NCBI GenBank assembly: GCA_905221605.1
Contig: CAJNDS010000336.1
Coordinates: forward strand, 468,501-532,500
From: Symbiodinium natans
Lineage: Eukaryota > Sar > Dinophyceae > Suessiales > Symbiodiniaceae
Reading direction: 5' to 3'
DNA length: 64,000 nucleotides
This document shows positions 1 through 9,951 of this stretch, piece after piece; position 1 is the stretch's first letter, and each line of letters begins with the position of its first letter. A model generated the notes under the pieces. It saw only the letters and a program-made list of their open reading frames with translations, was not told the origin of the DNA and ran no database searches. A program made the translations under genes and the position numbers.

Positions 1-330
1 GACGAAAATCAGTTATCTGTGCAAGTGCGACATCCCGAATATCAAAGAAAGAGACCTCACCATGCTTTATGCCATGGTGGTATGGGAAGTCGAAGCAATA
101 CTGAAAGCCTGGGGCGTCGCACGCTGCATCCATGTCAAGACCCTTGCTTTTGGAGATCTTCCTCAGCTGGCCATATCACAGCACGAACTCTTTGCACACA
201 GCATATAAACAAAATTGAAGCACATTGACAAGTTTGACTAAGAGCTTTGTGCCAACAAGCGAACAACCACTCCATCGAGTCTTGACAGCAAGCGCATGGT
301 GCATAAATAAGTTGAGGTCGGGAGAAGCGA
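1..330. other. No recognised gene, downstream of kinase
   Basis: This is sequence 3' to the minus-strand kinase. Only short open frames overlap here and none shows a motif. I see no repeat or RNA gene. Confidence 0.5.
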
Positions 331-1860
331 CTATATGTTGCAGTGTCTACACCCGAAACAAATGCAACCAGGGTTCTGATCATGGCATTCATTATCAGAC
401 CAATCCTCCAGCATGCTTGCTGTGTTGAATTTGGAGTGCGTGGAGAAATGGCTAAGCTCAGAGGTTGCGTCGCTGCCGTCGTCAGCATCATCATCCTTCG
501 AAGTGAGCCTGGGTGAGTCAGGCTCGTCTTCACTTGGCTCCTCCATAATCGCAGGTAGCTCCTTGTCTTTGCCATCCGAGTCCTGGAGTTCTTCAATCCT
601 GCACTGGCCAGCCAAACGTCCCATTGAGCCATCTGCCAGCGGCCGTCTCCGCGACGGCTTCAGAGGCAAGCAGGTCTGGTAGTGACATGGGCGCAGCCTA
701 GGCAGTCGAAAATTCCTCACAAGTTGCAAACTGCATGGTGGTAGCCAGGCCTTTTGTCGAGGGCCACCTTGAACAAGCCACTTCCCAGAATCAGGGTTCC
801 ATTGCTTGAGCATCGCAATGCACCCCGAACCAGGGTGTGAGGGATCAATGATCATAGCGAACTGTCCAACCTGCAGCTGCGGCTCGGGTACCTGCAGATT
901 TTCAGACGGACGGCCAGGACGGGCCAGCAAGGCCTGGGATTCTGGAAAGGTCATGAGCGACGCGCAGGTGGATGAAGAGGCCGCAGATCCAGAGGAGATC
1001 TCCAGACGCTGAGCATGGCTAGGGCAGGCACTTGAAGCAGTCGCTGAAGTACGAGCTGCAGGAACACATGGGTCCAGAGACTTCAGGGCAACAAGGATGT
1101 CAGAAGCAGAGGGCCGCTTCAACGGGGAATAGTCCGTGCATTGGTTCACCATCTCCTGCGCAGGTATAAATTCTGCAGGCCAGTCCTTGCGATCGAGATC
1201 GACTTTCATCTGCCCCTTGCTGAGCCACCGTAGGAGGTCGTGCCCCCCCATGCCAGTCACCAAACTCGCATAGTTCTGCAAAGTCAGTATCTCGAAAAGA
1301 CACAAGCCCAAGCTGTAAATGTCTGATGCGAACCTGGCAGGCTTCCCTTGGGATACTTCAGGAGACATGTAAAGTACAGTGCCTCCACGAACTGCGAACG
1401 TATCCCTGCCCTCGGGAACGGATTGAGACAAGTTGAAGTCTGCCAACTTGCAAGTGTAATCCTCACTCACAAGGACGTTGGCAAGCTTTAGGTCACCATG
1501 ATAAACCCTTTGGCCATGAAGGTAGCAAACCCCAGCTGCCACATCCACGGCCATTCTGCACCTTCGCCATACTCGCTGCGCAGCAGGCTCCTGCTTCAGC
1601 ACCCCTTCCAAGGATCCTCGGGCACACAACTCAAGCACTTCAATGAGCCTGCCGTCTTTGGAGCAGGCACCATAAAACTGAACCACGTGGTCATGGCTCA
1701 AGTTCTGAAGAATGGCAATTTCTTTGCTGAGCTCCCTCTCACTTCTCCGGGCCATCTTGATCGCAACCGCGTGCCCGTCAAACTGCCCCGGACGTACGAC
1801 TGTCCAGGCACCCTTGCCTAACTCCTTGGAGAAGTCCACGTGAACCTGGTCGGGGTTCAC
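331..1860 (-). CDS. Protein kinase, TKL/tyrosine-kinase-like, with C-terminal SH3-like segment
   Basis: A 509-residue uninterrupted frame with a full kinase domain at about residues 8-265. Visible landmarks are the glycine loop GKGAWTVV (15-22), VAIK lysine K35, an alpha-C glutamate in KEIAIL (E47), catalytic loop HGDLKLANV (121-129), DFN at 141-143, the SPE counterpart of APE (166-168), DIYSLG (180-185) and the late-lobe arginine in KRPS. The catalytic Asp (D123), Lys (K125) and Asn (N128) are present. HRD is HGD and DFG is DFN, so it is a non-RD kinase with an altered magnesium-loop glycine; activity is plausible but not assured. Residues 330-381 (VGQFAMIIDP to AWLPPCSLQL) resemble a small SH3-like beta barrel, followed by an acidic, serine-rich tail. 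The subfamily (TKL/Raf-like) is inferred from the HVVQFYG and LELCARGSL style of the lobe. The start is the first Met before the glycine loop. Lack of introns may mean a retrogene. Confidence 0.85.
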   Translation of the reverse strand: MNPDQVHVDFSKELGKGAWTVVRPGQFDGHAVAIKMARRSERELSKEIAILQNLSHDHVVQFYGACSKDGRLIEVLELCARGSLEGVLKQEPAAQRVWRRCRMAVDVAAGVCYLHGQRVYHGDLKLANVLVSEDYTCKLADFNLSQSVPEGRDTFAVRGGTVLYMSPEVSQGKPARFASDIYSLGLCLFEILTLQNYASLVTGMGGHDLLRWLSKGQMKVDLDRKDWPAEFIPAQEMVNQCTDYSPLKRPSASDILVALKSLDPCVPAARTSATASSACPSHAQRLEISSGSAASSSTCASLMTFPESQALLARPGRPSENLQVPEPQLQVGQFAMIIDPSHPGSGCIAMLKQWNPDSGKWLVQGGPRQKAWLPPCSLQLVRNFRLPRLRPCHYQTCLPLKPSRRRPLADGSMGRLAGQCRIEELQDSDGKDKELPAIMEEPSEDEPDSPRLTSKDDDADDGSDATSELSHFSTHSKFNTASMLEDWSDNECHDQNPGCICFGCRHCNI

Positions 1861-2179
1861 TTTCGAGTCATGCGGCGGATGAGCTCTGTCCTGGCAGATT
1901 ATTTGCTAGTGACTTTGCCCACTTGCAGGCTACAAGCAGAAGCTCAGCAAAAGGCATTGGGGGTGAGGCTGCCAAGCACATGCCCACAATGCAACTAACA
2001 TGGTCACATGTACCTGCACACACGCTAAGGTCGATTGAGCAAACTGATACTGAAAATTCTTTCAGCTTAAAAGCTCGCAACAGCATGCGCATGCTTGCGT
2101 CAACATATCAGCACACAAACCCGCTTAGCAGAAGCACCGAAACTGTCGGCACGAGCTAGCAAGCGGTTGCACTCCCCTG
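1861..2179. other. Intergenic gap between kinase and zinc-finger copies
   Basis: Only short unsupported frames occur. It probably holds the kinase 5' region and the 3' flank of the last zinc-finger copy. No TATA-like or other promoter element can be named, which is usual for dinoflagellates. Confidence 0.4.
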
Positions 2180-2325
2180 TCAGAAGTCCTCCATGCAAGT
2201 CTTCATGTTCATCAGTCTCTCAATGACCAGCCCACCAGACGCACCCAATCCATTGCAAAGCTCTGACTTGCAAGCATCTGATTCAGTGGCAAAGCGCACA
2301 AGAGCTTGCACAAATTCTGGGCCTT
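2180..2325 (-). CDS. Helical module, copy 3 (terminal exon)
   Basis: Read on the minus strand this encodes GPEFVQALVRFATES, KSELCNGLGASGG and LVIERLMNMKTCMEDF, then a TGA at 2180-2182. It is homologous to the modules at 2742-2945 and 3652-3798. It is an amphipathic helical pair with leucine spacing, perhaps HEAT/ARM-like; the family is not recognised. It follows zinc-finger copy 3 in a different frame, so an intron or an indel separates them. Confidence 0.5.
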
Positions 2326-2394
2326 AATGTGTACACAAGCTGACGCAGCGATAGCAGATCCCCAAAAACACCAACAACATCTGCAAAAGACTGT

Positions 2395-2700
2395 AAGGCC
2401 CCCACCAAAAAGGGCAAGATGAGGTCTTTCCAGCTCTTCCAGCAGCTTGCCCACGTGATCCGGATTCTGCGTCGCGCCGGCAATCTTCGCACAAGTCTTG
2501 CGGCTAAACGTAAGTAAAGCCATCGCGTGGAAGTCCACATCCTTGGCAACACATGCATCGCACAAGTCGAAGTCGCACTTGGGACATCCATGTCCAACAT
2601 CAAGCTGGCAGAAACAGCCGTCGCAGGAGCCAGCTTGAAGACGGCGCTCTTGCAACGGGTGCCCCCTTGGACAGCTCTTCTGATTCTTTGTTGCCTGACG
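2395..2700 (-). CDS. C1-like zinc-finger exon, copy 3
   Basis: The frame reads SCPRGHPLQERRLQ, then CDGCFCQLDVGHGCPKC and DFDLCDACVAKD, a C1-like/ZZ-like pattern (CPxGHxL, CDGC, HGCPKCDFDLCDAC) expected to bind two zinc ions. A helical stretch follows (LLTFSRKTCAKIAGATQ, then KLLEELERPHLALFGG) that differs from the other copies after about residue 60, so this copy has diverged or recombined downstream. Such C1-like domains usually mediate protein or lipid contacts; partner unknown. Confidence 0.6.
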
Positions 2701-3009
2701 ACGGGTGAAAGCAACAAAAGCAACACACTGCCAATCTCTGACTAATCACCAGCAACAGAACAAGAGAACAAGAGAGCATCACGGAGCATGCGTGATTGGC
2801 ACGCCACCTTCTGACGCAGGCAAACGTTCATCAGTCTCTCAATGACCAGCGCACCAGCCGCATCCAACCCAGCACAAAGCTCTGACTTGTCCAAGTCTGC
2901 TTCTGTGGCAAATCGCACCAGTGCTTGCACCAACTCTGGACCTCAGAGCCGCTAGTTTGGCTGCACGTGCCCACGGCTCCGAGACTGTCGAGCTACCTAG
3001 AAATTGCAG
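2485..3009. repeat. Tandem duplication unit 1 (period 853 bp)
   Basis: Nearly identical to 3338-3862 at a constant offset of 853 bp. It carries zinc-finger copy 3 and helical module copy 2. The sharp edges (similarity starts at CTTCGC and ends at AAATTGCAG) point to a recent unequal exchange. Confidence 0.85.
2742..2945 (-). CDS. Helical module, copy 2
   Basis: The minus-strand frame has LVQALVRFATEADLDKSE, LCAGLDAAGALVIERLMNV and then CLRQKVACQSR, running to a stop at 2742. It is almost identical to copy 1, but where copy 1 has a TGA after LRQKVA this copy has TGC, so the frame continues for some 16 more residues. That tail may be unspliced intron read-through. The function of the module is unknown. 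Confidence 0.5.
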
Positions 3010-3234
3010 TTGCTAGACTACTAGACATTGAATTTCAAAGGCATCTGGAGCAGGCAGACCAGGATATCTGGCTCTACCCAACCCCCACGTACCCCTCCTG
3101 GGGAAAGCTGCAATTTTCAAAGTCGTGAGATGTCCGGGGAGTGAGTGGCAGGGGGGAGAGGGGGTCAGGGACGAGAGAACAAGCAACCCCCTCTAACAAC
3201 TCCCTGGGACGACACGATTAGCCACGGCGGCATT

Positions 3235-3550
3235 GATTGCTCCGGTTGCTCAGTCTCCGGCCCACCATGTTCTGCAGCCGGTCATCCGTGAGCTCCCTCA
3301 TGAGTTGTGGACAGAGCCCACCCTTTGCGCGCGCGACCTTCGCACAAGTCTTGCGGCTAAACGTAAGTAAAGCCATCGCGTGGAAGTCCACGTCCTTGGC
3401 AACACATGCATCGCACAAGTCGAAGTCGCACTTGGGACATCCATGTCCAACATCAAGCTGGCAGAAACAGCCGTCGCAGGAGTCAGCTTGAAGACGGCGC
3501 TCTTGCAACGGGTGCCCCCTTGGACAGCTCTTCTGATTCTTTGTTGCCTG
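3235..3550 (-). CDS. C1-like zinc-finger exon, copy 2
   Basis: Same zinc-binding core as its neighbours (CDGCFCQLDVGHGCPKC, DFDLCDACVAKD), then LTFSRKTCAKVARAKGG, LCPQLMRELTDDRLQNMVG. The latter helix is shared with copy 1, which suggests the original exon ended near DDRLQ...GRRLS. The CPRGHPL motif lies in frame upstream of the first Met, so the true exon starts before 3508. Spacing to helical module copy 2 fits a small intron. Confidence 0.6.
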
Positions 3551-3862
3551 ACGACGGGTGAAAGCAACAAAAGCAACACACTGCCAATCTCTGACAAATC
3601 ACCAGCAACAGAACAAGAGAACAAGAGAGCATCACGGAGCATGCGTGATTGTCACGCCACCTTCTGACGCAGGCAAACGTTCATCAGTCTCTCAATGACC
3701 AGCGCACCAGCCGCATCCAACCCAGCACAAAGCTCTGACTTGTGCAAGTCTGCTTCTGTGGCAAATCGCACCAGTGCTTGCACCAACTCTGGACCTCAGA
3801 GCCGCTAGTTTGGCTGCACGTGCCCACGGCTCCGAGACTGTCGAGCTACCTAGAAATTGCAG
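3338..3862. repeat. Tandem duplication unit 2 (period 853 bp)
   Basis: Partner of 2485-3009, nearly identical over about 525 bp. It carries zinc-finger copy 2 and helical module copy 1. Between the units lies about 330 bp of non-homologous sequence, so the repeats are direct but not perfectly head-to-tail. Confidence 0.85.
3652..3798 (-). CDS. Helical module, copy 1
   Basis: The minus frame has LVQALVRFATEADLHKSE, LCAGLDAAGALVIERLMNV and LRQKVA, then TGA. It pairs with zinc-finger copy 1 upstream. The likely 3' splice site is the AG before GTCCAGAGTTGGTG (AG|G context). Because it has its own stop, the cluster may be three small tandem genes rather than one. Confidence 0.5.
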
Positions 3863-3879
3863 CCTCCCACATCTCAGGC

Positions 3880-4204
3880 TCCTGCCCAACCTTTTCTGCA
3901 GCCGTTCATCTGTTAGCTCCTTGATAAGTTGGGGCAAGAGCCCACGCCTTGCGCGCGCGACCTTCTCACAAGTCTTCAGGGTAAAAGTCAGCAAGGCCGG
4001 CACATGAAACCCCACGTCCATGGCCGCACATGCATCGCACAGGTGGAAGTCACACTTGGGACATCCATGTCCAGCATCAATTTTGCGGAAGCAGCCGTCG
4101 CAGGAGCCATCTTGAAGATGGCGCTTTTGCAATGGGTGGCCTTTTGGGCAGCTCTTCTGCTTCCTTGCCCCCTGATCAGATTGAATATGTTGAGAAAAAA
4201 ACAT
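3880..4204 (-). CDS. C1-like zinc-finger exon, copy 1
   Basis: From the Met at 4204 the frame reads through SCPKGHPLQKRHLQDGSC (19-36), DGCFRKIDAGHGCPKC and DFHLCDACAAMD, then LTFTLKTCEKVARARRG and LLPQLIKELTDERLQKRLG. All zinc ligands of the C1-like pattern are present. It is more diverged from copies 2 and 3 than they are from each other, so it is the older paralogue. Beyond about residue 108 the frame probably runs into an intron. Confidence 0.6.
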
Positions 4205-4489
4205 GTCTGCATGCTACAGTAGACACTGCCACGGAAAACATCTAGCTGCCCATCTTGATGCAATCGGGACGCTGCTTCCGCGGGATGGCTCAAGTTCGGC
4301 TCGTCTGCACATGCTGCTTGAGATGAAGGCCTCACTGCACAAGCCAACTTCATCAAGTAATCGTTGTGGCATCTTTGCGTCGGGTGAGGGTTTCGGGTTC
4401 GCTGTGAGCTTCTTCCTTCTACCACTTCACATCTTATACAGCAGCCAGATTCAGCTAGAACACACGACACAACTGTTCCCGCCTTGAGG

Positions 4490-4820
4490 GTGCTGGCATC
4501 ATTGTGGGACGCATGGGGTTGGGTGCAGCCGTGTCCGAACAAACTTGAAATTCTGTGCCATCTGGACAGGCATGAGATAGCACAGTACCAGAACCAAAGG
4601 TGTCCTGAAAGTGCAAGCATTCCTGGATCTGCAAGTTGTACACACATTTTACTGCGTACGCGATGTCTTCCACCGGCGTACCATTGTAGACCTTCAAAGA
4701 TTTGCGTTCACCACCCCATACAAAGTGAAAAGTCTTGCTGCGAGCGTTCATCTCCCAGATGAGCTCGGTCCAGATTTTCCATGTACCACGGGACTCTTCG
4801 CAAGTAGAATCGTGGATCCA
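4490..4820 (-). CDS. Hypothetical exon upstream of zinc-finger cluster
   Basis: A minus-strand frame with protein-like composition: GTWKIWTELIWEMNARSK, TFHFVWGGERKSLKVYNGTP, VEDIAYAVKCVYNL, LHFQDTFGSGTVLSHACPDG. The alternating beta pattern followed by a helix is reminiscent of a ubiquitin-like or PB1 fold, but I do not recognise a family. It probably starts at a splice acceptor (AG before TGGATCCACG) rather than at the internal Met. It lies on the same strand as the zinc-finger copies and may be a 5' exon of the same gene. Confidence 0.4.
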
Positions 4821-5039
4821 CTAATCAAAGCATCTGATCAAACTTACATTGTTCAAGACTGTGGCATACTAGACAGTGCTTCCTCTACACCAAAGACACG
4901 CATAGCTGGGGAGCAACTGTTCAGCGCGATCCCTTCGAGTAAAACGGCTACAGACCCCCGGTTCGCGAAAGTCATGAATCGCGAAGACAGCAGGGCTGCT
5001 CGCCATGTCAATACAACCCTTGTCCAACCGTGCTGCCAG

Positions 5040-5265
5040 CACCATGAGCTTTTGCCTTCCTTTTGGCGCTGTCGCGTCCCCACCTAGCCAGCATCAACTT
5101 GGTTCTGACTACATCAGGTCTCCATCTCATGGAAATCTCCACCTCAGTGGCACCAGGAGCAGGTTTAGGGACTTGGGGCTTAAAGGGTTTAGCACCGGAC
5201 GCAAAGGCGACTCTCATATCGAGGACGGCTGCTACCTCCAGTTGCCAGGTCCCAACACCCAACAT
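5040..5265 (-). CDS. Possible hypothetical exon
   Basis: The minus frame has MLGVGTWQLEVAAVLDMRVA, PFKPQVPKPAPGATEVEISM, RWRPDVVRTKLMLARWGRD and SAKRKAKAHG. The basic, helix-forming end looks coding, but no motif is recognised and the boundaries are uncertain. It may be the 5' part of the gene continuing at 4490-4820. Confidence 0.3.
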
Positions 5266-5382
5266 GCCACAGTGACAAGAATCCGAAAACCTGCTTCTAT
5301 GTCTAGGACGTTAGCATTGTGAAAGCAATGCGCTCAGCGGGCACACTGTGCACCGAAACCTGGTGTCCCATGGCAGTCGTGA

Positions 5383-5628
5383 TCGAAACGCGGGAAAGAC
5401 CTCTTCCAGTGGACACGTGTGTTCGAGGCACCTGATGCGCCGGCGTGCCTGGTAAAAGGGAAGTTCGAGCAGCATGTGCTAAGGACCGAGCACGTTTCTG
5501 AGACATGGATTTACGTAGCCATGAGTGTGCCCGAGACTGACAAGAATGGGAGCTCTAGTTTCTTCAGAGTGAGGTCGGTTTGTGGTCATGGTGGGTTGAG
5601 TGTGCTTCGTAAGGGCAAGCGCGCATAA
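5383..5628 (+). CDS. Possible coding fragment, unknown
   Basis: An open plus-strand frame (DLFQWTRVFEAPDAPACLVK, GKFEQHVLRTEHVSETWIYV, AMSVPETDKNGSSSFFRVR) with no good ATG at its start. The composition is protein-like, but no family is recognised. It could be an isolated exon. Confidence 0.25.
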   Translation, partial: SKRGKDLFQWTRVFEAPDAPACLVKGKFEQHVLRTEHVSETWIYVAMSVPETDKNGSSSFFRVRSVCGHGGLSVLRKGKRA

Positions 5629-6330
5629 ATCGTTCAAGCCCTTCGAAGTCTCGAGAAGGCCGGATGTGCCAAAGCTTCCGAAGTCATGGACTCACTTGAA
5701 AACTTCCCACCCCTCCCGCCTCCAAGTGGGTTCCGCATTTCAACCCCCAGCCGAATCTTGAGACATGCATGAAGTAGCCACGCAGGTTACCAGGAAGGCT
5801 GCAAGCCGCTCAGCATTCATCGTGCCTCGTACGAATCTCATTGAACCTCCTCTCTCGGTCACGCATGAAGCAGAAGGGATCTTTGGCAGCACTTAGATCT
5901 CTTGATACTCTGCGACTGGGCATACGCCCGGTCCTCAGGCTAAGCCTGTTACAGGTCCTATTTTCGCCAAAATGCACGAAACCACCTTCTAAAAGAACAT
6001 ATCAAAAGCTCTGCCGCGGCCCTCTTCAAGGACCTCAAAGATATAACAGCTGAGGATTGACCCTAGAGTGCCTACCGCTGGAACGTTTTGCAAAGGGTTT
6101 CCTCTTGGAAGAAAGGCACCTGAAATTGCAAACGAGTACAAGCACGCTGCAAAGGCCTTCCGAATGTTCTAGCCCGTCGTTGTTAAGATTAGAACACGTG
6201 GGAAACCGGAAGAGATGTGTGGAAAGCTGATCAAACGAGATGGGCACGAAGTTCTGGCCAACAAAGGTCTCTCAGTCCTGCAAACAATGCTTACACACCC
6301 TTTGATTCGAAGCAGACCAGGTCGCCAGCT
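5629..6330. other. No recognised gene
   Basis: Short frames occur on both strands without motifs. Nothing repetitive stands out. Confidence 0.4.
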
Positions 6331-6339
6331 CAGAAAAAA

Positions 6340-6430
6340 AGTTTTAGGTTCGAGGGTTTAGAGTTGCCCTAAGCCCCAAACCCAAAACTCCAAACCTGAA
6401 ACCCAAACCTGAAACCCCAAACCCTAACCC
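6340..6430. repeat. Degenerate telomere-type repeat
   Basis: A run of CCCAAAC/CCCTAAA-like heptamers with many substitutions. A short G-rich counterpart (TTTAGGG-like) follows around 6960-7015. Confidence 0.6.
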
Positions 6431-7005
6431 TTTGGAGATTAAAAGAGGATCTCCACAGCGGCAGCTTCGACCAATTCCCGCGAATGTTTATGGTGCAGTT
6501 TCCCCTCCAAAGGTATCCCCCCGGCCCCACCGGGATTTAGAGTGGGACTTTGGGTCAAGAATTTTTTGGGTTTGAGGATGTTAGAGTTGAGAGTTTTAAG
6601 GTGTTGTGGGCTTTGCGTAGGGCTTTGAGAGCTGAAAGGGTTTTAAGGGTTTGTTTGGGCTTGCAGGTTTTTTCGGGTTTTGGAGTCAACAGCATACATG
6701 CCTTGCGCAAGTTTTGGATTCAGGTGAGAGGGGGAGGGTGCTGCTGACACGGCGACACGGAACCATTTACTCAGGATTTAAGCAAAAAACACCGACAACG
6801 CAAAAACGCACAGACGATGCAACAAAAAGTGGCGCGCTTGCTGGTCGGGCTCGTAGGCTCAGCGACAAGACTGCCCTAAACCCTAGAGAGACAAGTGCGC
6901 CAACTGGGGAAGACGGAACTGGGAGTCACAAGATATCTTGTGCCGTTTGGGGTCTTGAAGCGGACTGTGGGCTTAAGGGTCTATAGGGTTTTTGGGCTTT
7001 GGGGT

Positions 7006-7452
7006 TTAGGGTTCAGGGCCAAGCCATGGTTGCAGCAACACTGGGTGCCCGGCTGCATGCTCACCAGAGCCGCAGAAGACACCCGGGTACTGCAGCACGG
7101 AGTAGGTTCCATTCGGGTGGCGATAGCACGTCAAAGGCACCAGGGAAATCGCGCTCATTGTCTCGAAACCGGTTTGAAGCACCTTGCCCACTATATTCCT
7201 GGTCTTGTGGGTCGTCCACCGAAACTTCAATGGCAGAGTCTTTGACACAAAGTGGCACAGCGCGAGCCAACAAACAGCCGATGGGAAGAATGAGGCGGAA
7301 ATAGAATAGTACAGCTGATGTTGTTGCATACACAGACGTGGCCTTGTTGGTTCTTGACGACATCTTCGCCATCGCATAGTACGCAAGCGAGAGAAGCATG
7401 AAAGCGAGCAGAAGAGTGGAAGATCGTGGCTGATCATTGACGGTTTTGTCAT
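7006..7452 (-). pseudogene. Remnant of multi-pass membrane protein
   Basis: Two overlapping minus-strand frames carry parts of one protein. One has AKMSSRTNKATSVYATTSAV and LFYFRLILPIGCLLARAVPL, a likely transmembrane helix. The other has GFETMSAISLVPLTCYRHPN and GTYSVLQYPGVFCGSGEHA. The block PLTCYRHPNGTYSVLQYPGV resembles a sequence that recurs in large dinoflagellate membrane proteins with GCC2/EGF-like ectodomains (from memory, unverified). The frame change near 7200 may be an intron or a lesion; I favour a broken fragment because no flanking exons are evident. Confidence 0.4.
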
Positions 7453-7779
7453 GTTTTGAATCAGCTTGTAGAGAGTTGTTTTGCTTCGGAGTGATTGGGA
7501 ATCTTTATGATCCCATCCTCGATGGTTTTTGCCTCGATGATTTCCCTAGGAAATCATACGAGTATGTTTTTGCCCAATACGCTACTTTGAGTGAGTATGC
7601 AGTGTGTAGGAACTTTGTTCTGAAGCTGAGTTTAAGCTCACATGTGAATTCGTTTAGTTTGCGCACTTCGTGACTTTTGGCTCAAGGCCTGCGAGTGAAA
7701 AAGCCCGCACTTGGTTGAGATAGTTTTGGGTTCGTGCTTTCAAGGGAACAGGTACCAGAGGGACCTTCGGTTTTTCACG

Positions 7780-7791
7780 TGGTAGCGGAGC
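7780..7791 (+). other. Primer-binding site
   Basis: TGGTAGCGGAGC is identical to the 12 nt at 19994-20005 and 45804-45815. It resembles the plant initiator-Met PBS with two changes. Confidence 0.6.
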
Positions 7792-8192
7792 TTGTGCCTT
7801 GTGGTGCGAGCCCGTGTATGGTCCTTGGTTGGCTGTCAGGACTCTGTGAGTGCCTAAAGGCAAGTTTGGGTTTGACCCCCAGACTCCCTGTGAACCGGAA
7901 CCTTGTGTACTCAGACCGTGTGAGTGAGTTCAGAGAAGCCTACCCTGTGAGAAGGCGGATCCGGACTGTTAAGGCTTGGAAACAGTTGGTTCAAAGGCTT
8001 GTAAGGCACTGTGGAAGCCGGGCAAGGTTTGTCTGGAACTGGATTGGTTGTGACCGATCTTGGAGGAACACGGTGCTTGGAAGAGTGGAACTAAGGTTCT
8101 TCAGAGGTCTGGACCATCTGGTGCTGGTGAGAGAACCTTTGCCAGAAGAAGTTGTGGGAAGACTGCAGGGTGAAGCCTGAGTCTGTGGAGCG

Positions 8193-9016
8193 ATGTTGAA
8201 CACGCCCCCACGAGAAGTTAGTGAAGCTCACACGAGGAGTCCAAGAGGTGGACGTGAACGTGGAAGCTCGTTGCCTGTCATGAATGCGGAGACAAGGCGA
8301 AGGGTGGACCCTTTTCCGGGTTTGGGGCAGGCCAACCCACTTTGGAGACCAGGCATGGCTCAAGTGAACCAACCTGGATATGAGGTCGAGCTCTGGCAAG
8401 AACCCCTGAAGTTGCTGCCCATGGAATAGCCCAGCAAAAGATGGGAAACCCGTCGCCACCTCCTGGATTGCCTACGATGACATCCCAACCTGTGGGGGTG
8501 ACGTTGCCTTCACCACCCGAGGTTCAAGAGCTGTCGAAGCAGGTGCATGCCTTGGAAGGCATGATGCAACAGCTTGTGCTTCAGCAACAACAGTTCACGC
8601 AGACGATGACATCGTCCCTGGTTCAGCAACAACAGCAACAGCATCAATGGATGGTGCAGCATCAGCAGCAGCGGATGGATATTCCCCTTCCACCTCAAAT
8701 CCGTCCTGAGGAGAACACGCCCAGTGCGTCTTCGGGATGTATGGATGCATCACCAACGGGTGCCTCAGTGCAGGGGACCCAAGTGTTCCGGGTAGCGACC
8801 CCAAGTCCCCCACCTAGGCCTCCACCTGTGGAGAAAGATGGTGAAAGGGATGTGTTTGCACGATCAGACAAGTGGTTGCTCAGTTTGCCGACCATTGACT
8901 TTTCGTCATGGAAGGATCGCATTTCAGAAGCGCTTGGCTTCCTGACCTGGATGGAGAAGTTGACCAGTTGTGAAAGTTTTCCTCGATTTCAAACGCCTTC
9001 GGATATGACAGCATGA
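8193..9016 (+). pseudogene. Gag-like fragment
   Basis: The first part starts at the ATG at 8193 (MLNTPPREVSEAHTRSPRGG). After a frame change the second part (from 8441) is proline- and glutamine-rich with a coiled coil (EVQELSKQVHALEGMMQQLV, a Q-run, SLVQQQQQQHQWMVQHQQQ), then SDKWLLSLPTIDFSSWKDRI and LGFLTWMEKLTSC, typical of the start of a copia-like capsid region. It ends before the capsid is complete. The order (PBS, Q-rich coiled coil, capsid start) supports the Gag call. Confidence 0.45.
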
Positions 9017-9950
9017 TCGTGAGTGCACATGACGACCGTGAGGCAAAACAGGCATGCGAAAACTACGAAACTACAAACCAGTTTCAGGCTCCCAAAATGG
9101 GCCATAAAAGGAGTGAAATTTCAATCACCCCGCCAAAAGCTGCTCAGACAAAGATGAGCAGGTTTTCCCATTGAAAGCTTCACTCATGCCAAAAGTTTCG
9201 ACTGCCTCACCCTTGGCCATCAAAAGTGCACCTAACACGACCACAGCACGTCACATCAGGCAATCTCGGTCTTCAGTTCATCTGTCGAGCGATGCTGCTA
9301 GAAGCAGTCCAAGCTCAAACTCAACGCACTGCTGGCGCCGAGAGAACTCTCGCTACACTGCAAAGTGGCACTGCTGTACACAAGCTACGTATGCTGCTTG
9401 AAAGACCCAAGCGCAGGTCGCAAGATTTGGAAGTTCACATTTGTGAAGAAAGATCTCACTTGATGCCACATGCAGCACTGAGCTGCTTCACAAAGATTGC
9501 GATGGCCTAGTTACCATCGGAAGGATCATTTCGAATCCCTCTGGTGTTCGGAGTCAAAGCCGCTCCACGGCTAAGGAATTCGTAGTCGGGTATGTGTTTG
9601 GAGATTGTCAGCAAATTGCTGAAATTGCCGAGTACATGATTGCCACAAGCTATGTACAAGTAGCTATGTACAGACGTCCAATGCGTCGCATCAAGAGCAT
9701 TTCAAGAAAGTCTTCAGACGTGTCACCATGTCTGCAAAGTCGTCATGCAAATTTACATGACGATTTCTTCTCAAGATGTCTTGCTCTTAGGCCGCTCATA
9801 GCAGTACTTGCATGGCACATAGCCTCGGGATAACGCTTCTCGAAGTCTCAAGCGGATGATCTCTCCAGCTGGATTGAGGCCTGGGCAACACGTTTTGCAT
9901 GATAGGACTTCCCACGTCTTGCTGAGCAGTACACATTGGCTTCAAGCTCG
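9017..9950. other. No recognised gene
   Basis: Sequence between two retroelement remnants facing each other. Several short frames, none with a motif. It may contain decayed LTR sequence, but no pair of repeats is visible. Confidence 0.4.
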
Positions 9951-9951
9951 A

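Larger units (their letters stand above)
7675..9016 (+). mobile_element. 5' end of a copia-like LTR element (truncated)
   Basis: A TGGTAGCGGAGC sequence at 7780-7791 matches the primer-binding site of the two full elements, so the preceding sequence should be LTR. Downstream is a Gag-like reading frame broken by an in-frame TGA (8178-8180) and a frame change near 8430. No pol domain or 3' LTR follows, so the element is 3'-truncated after about 9.0 kb. The LTR start was not found because there is no second copy in the window. Confidence 0.5.
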
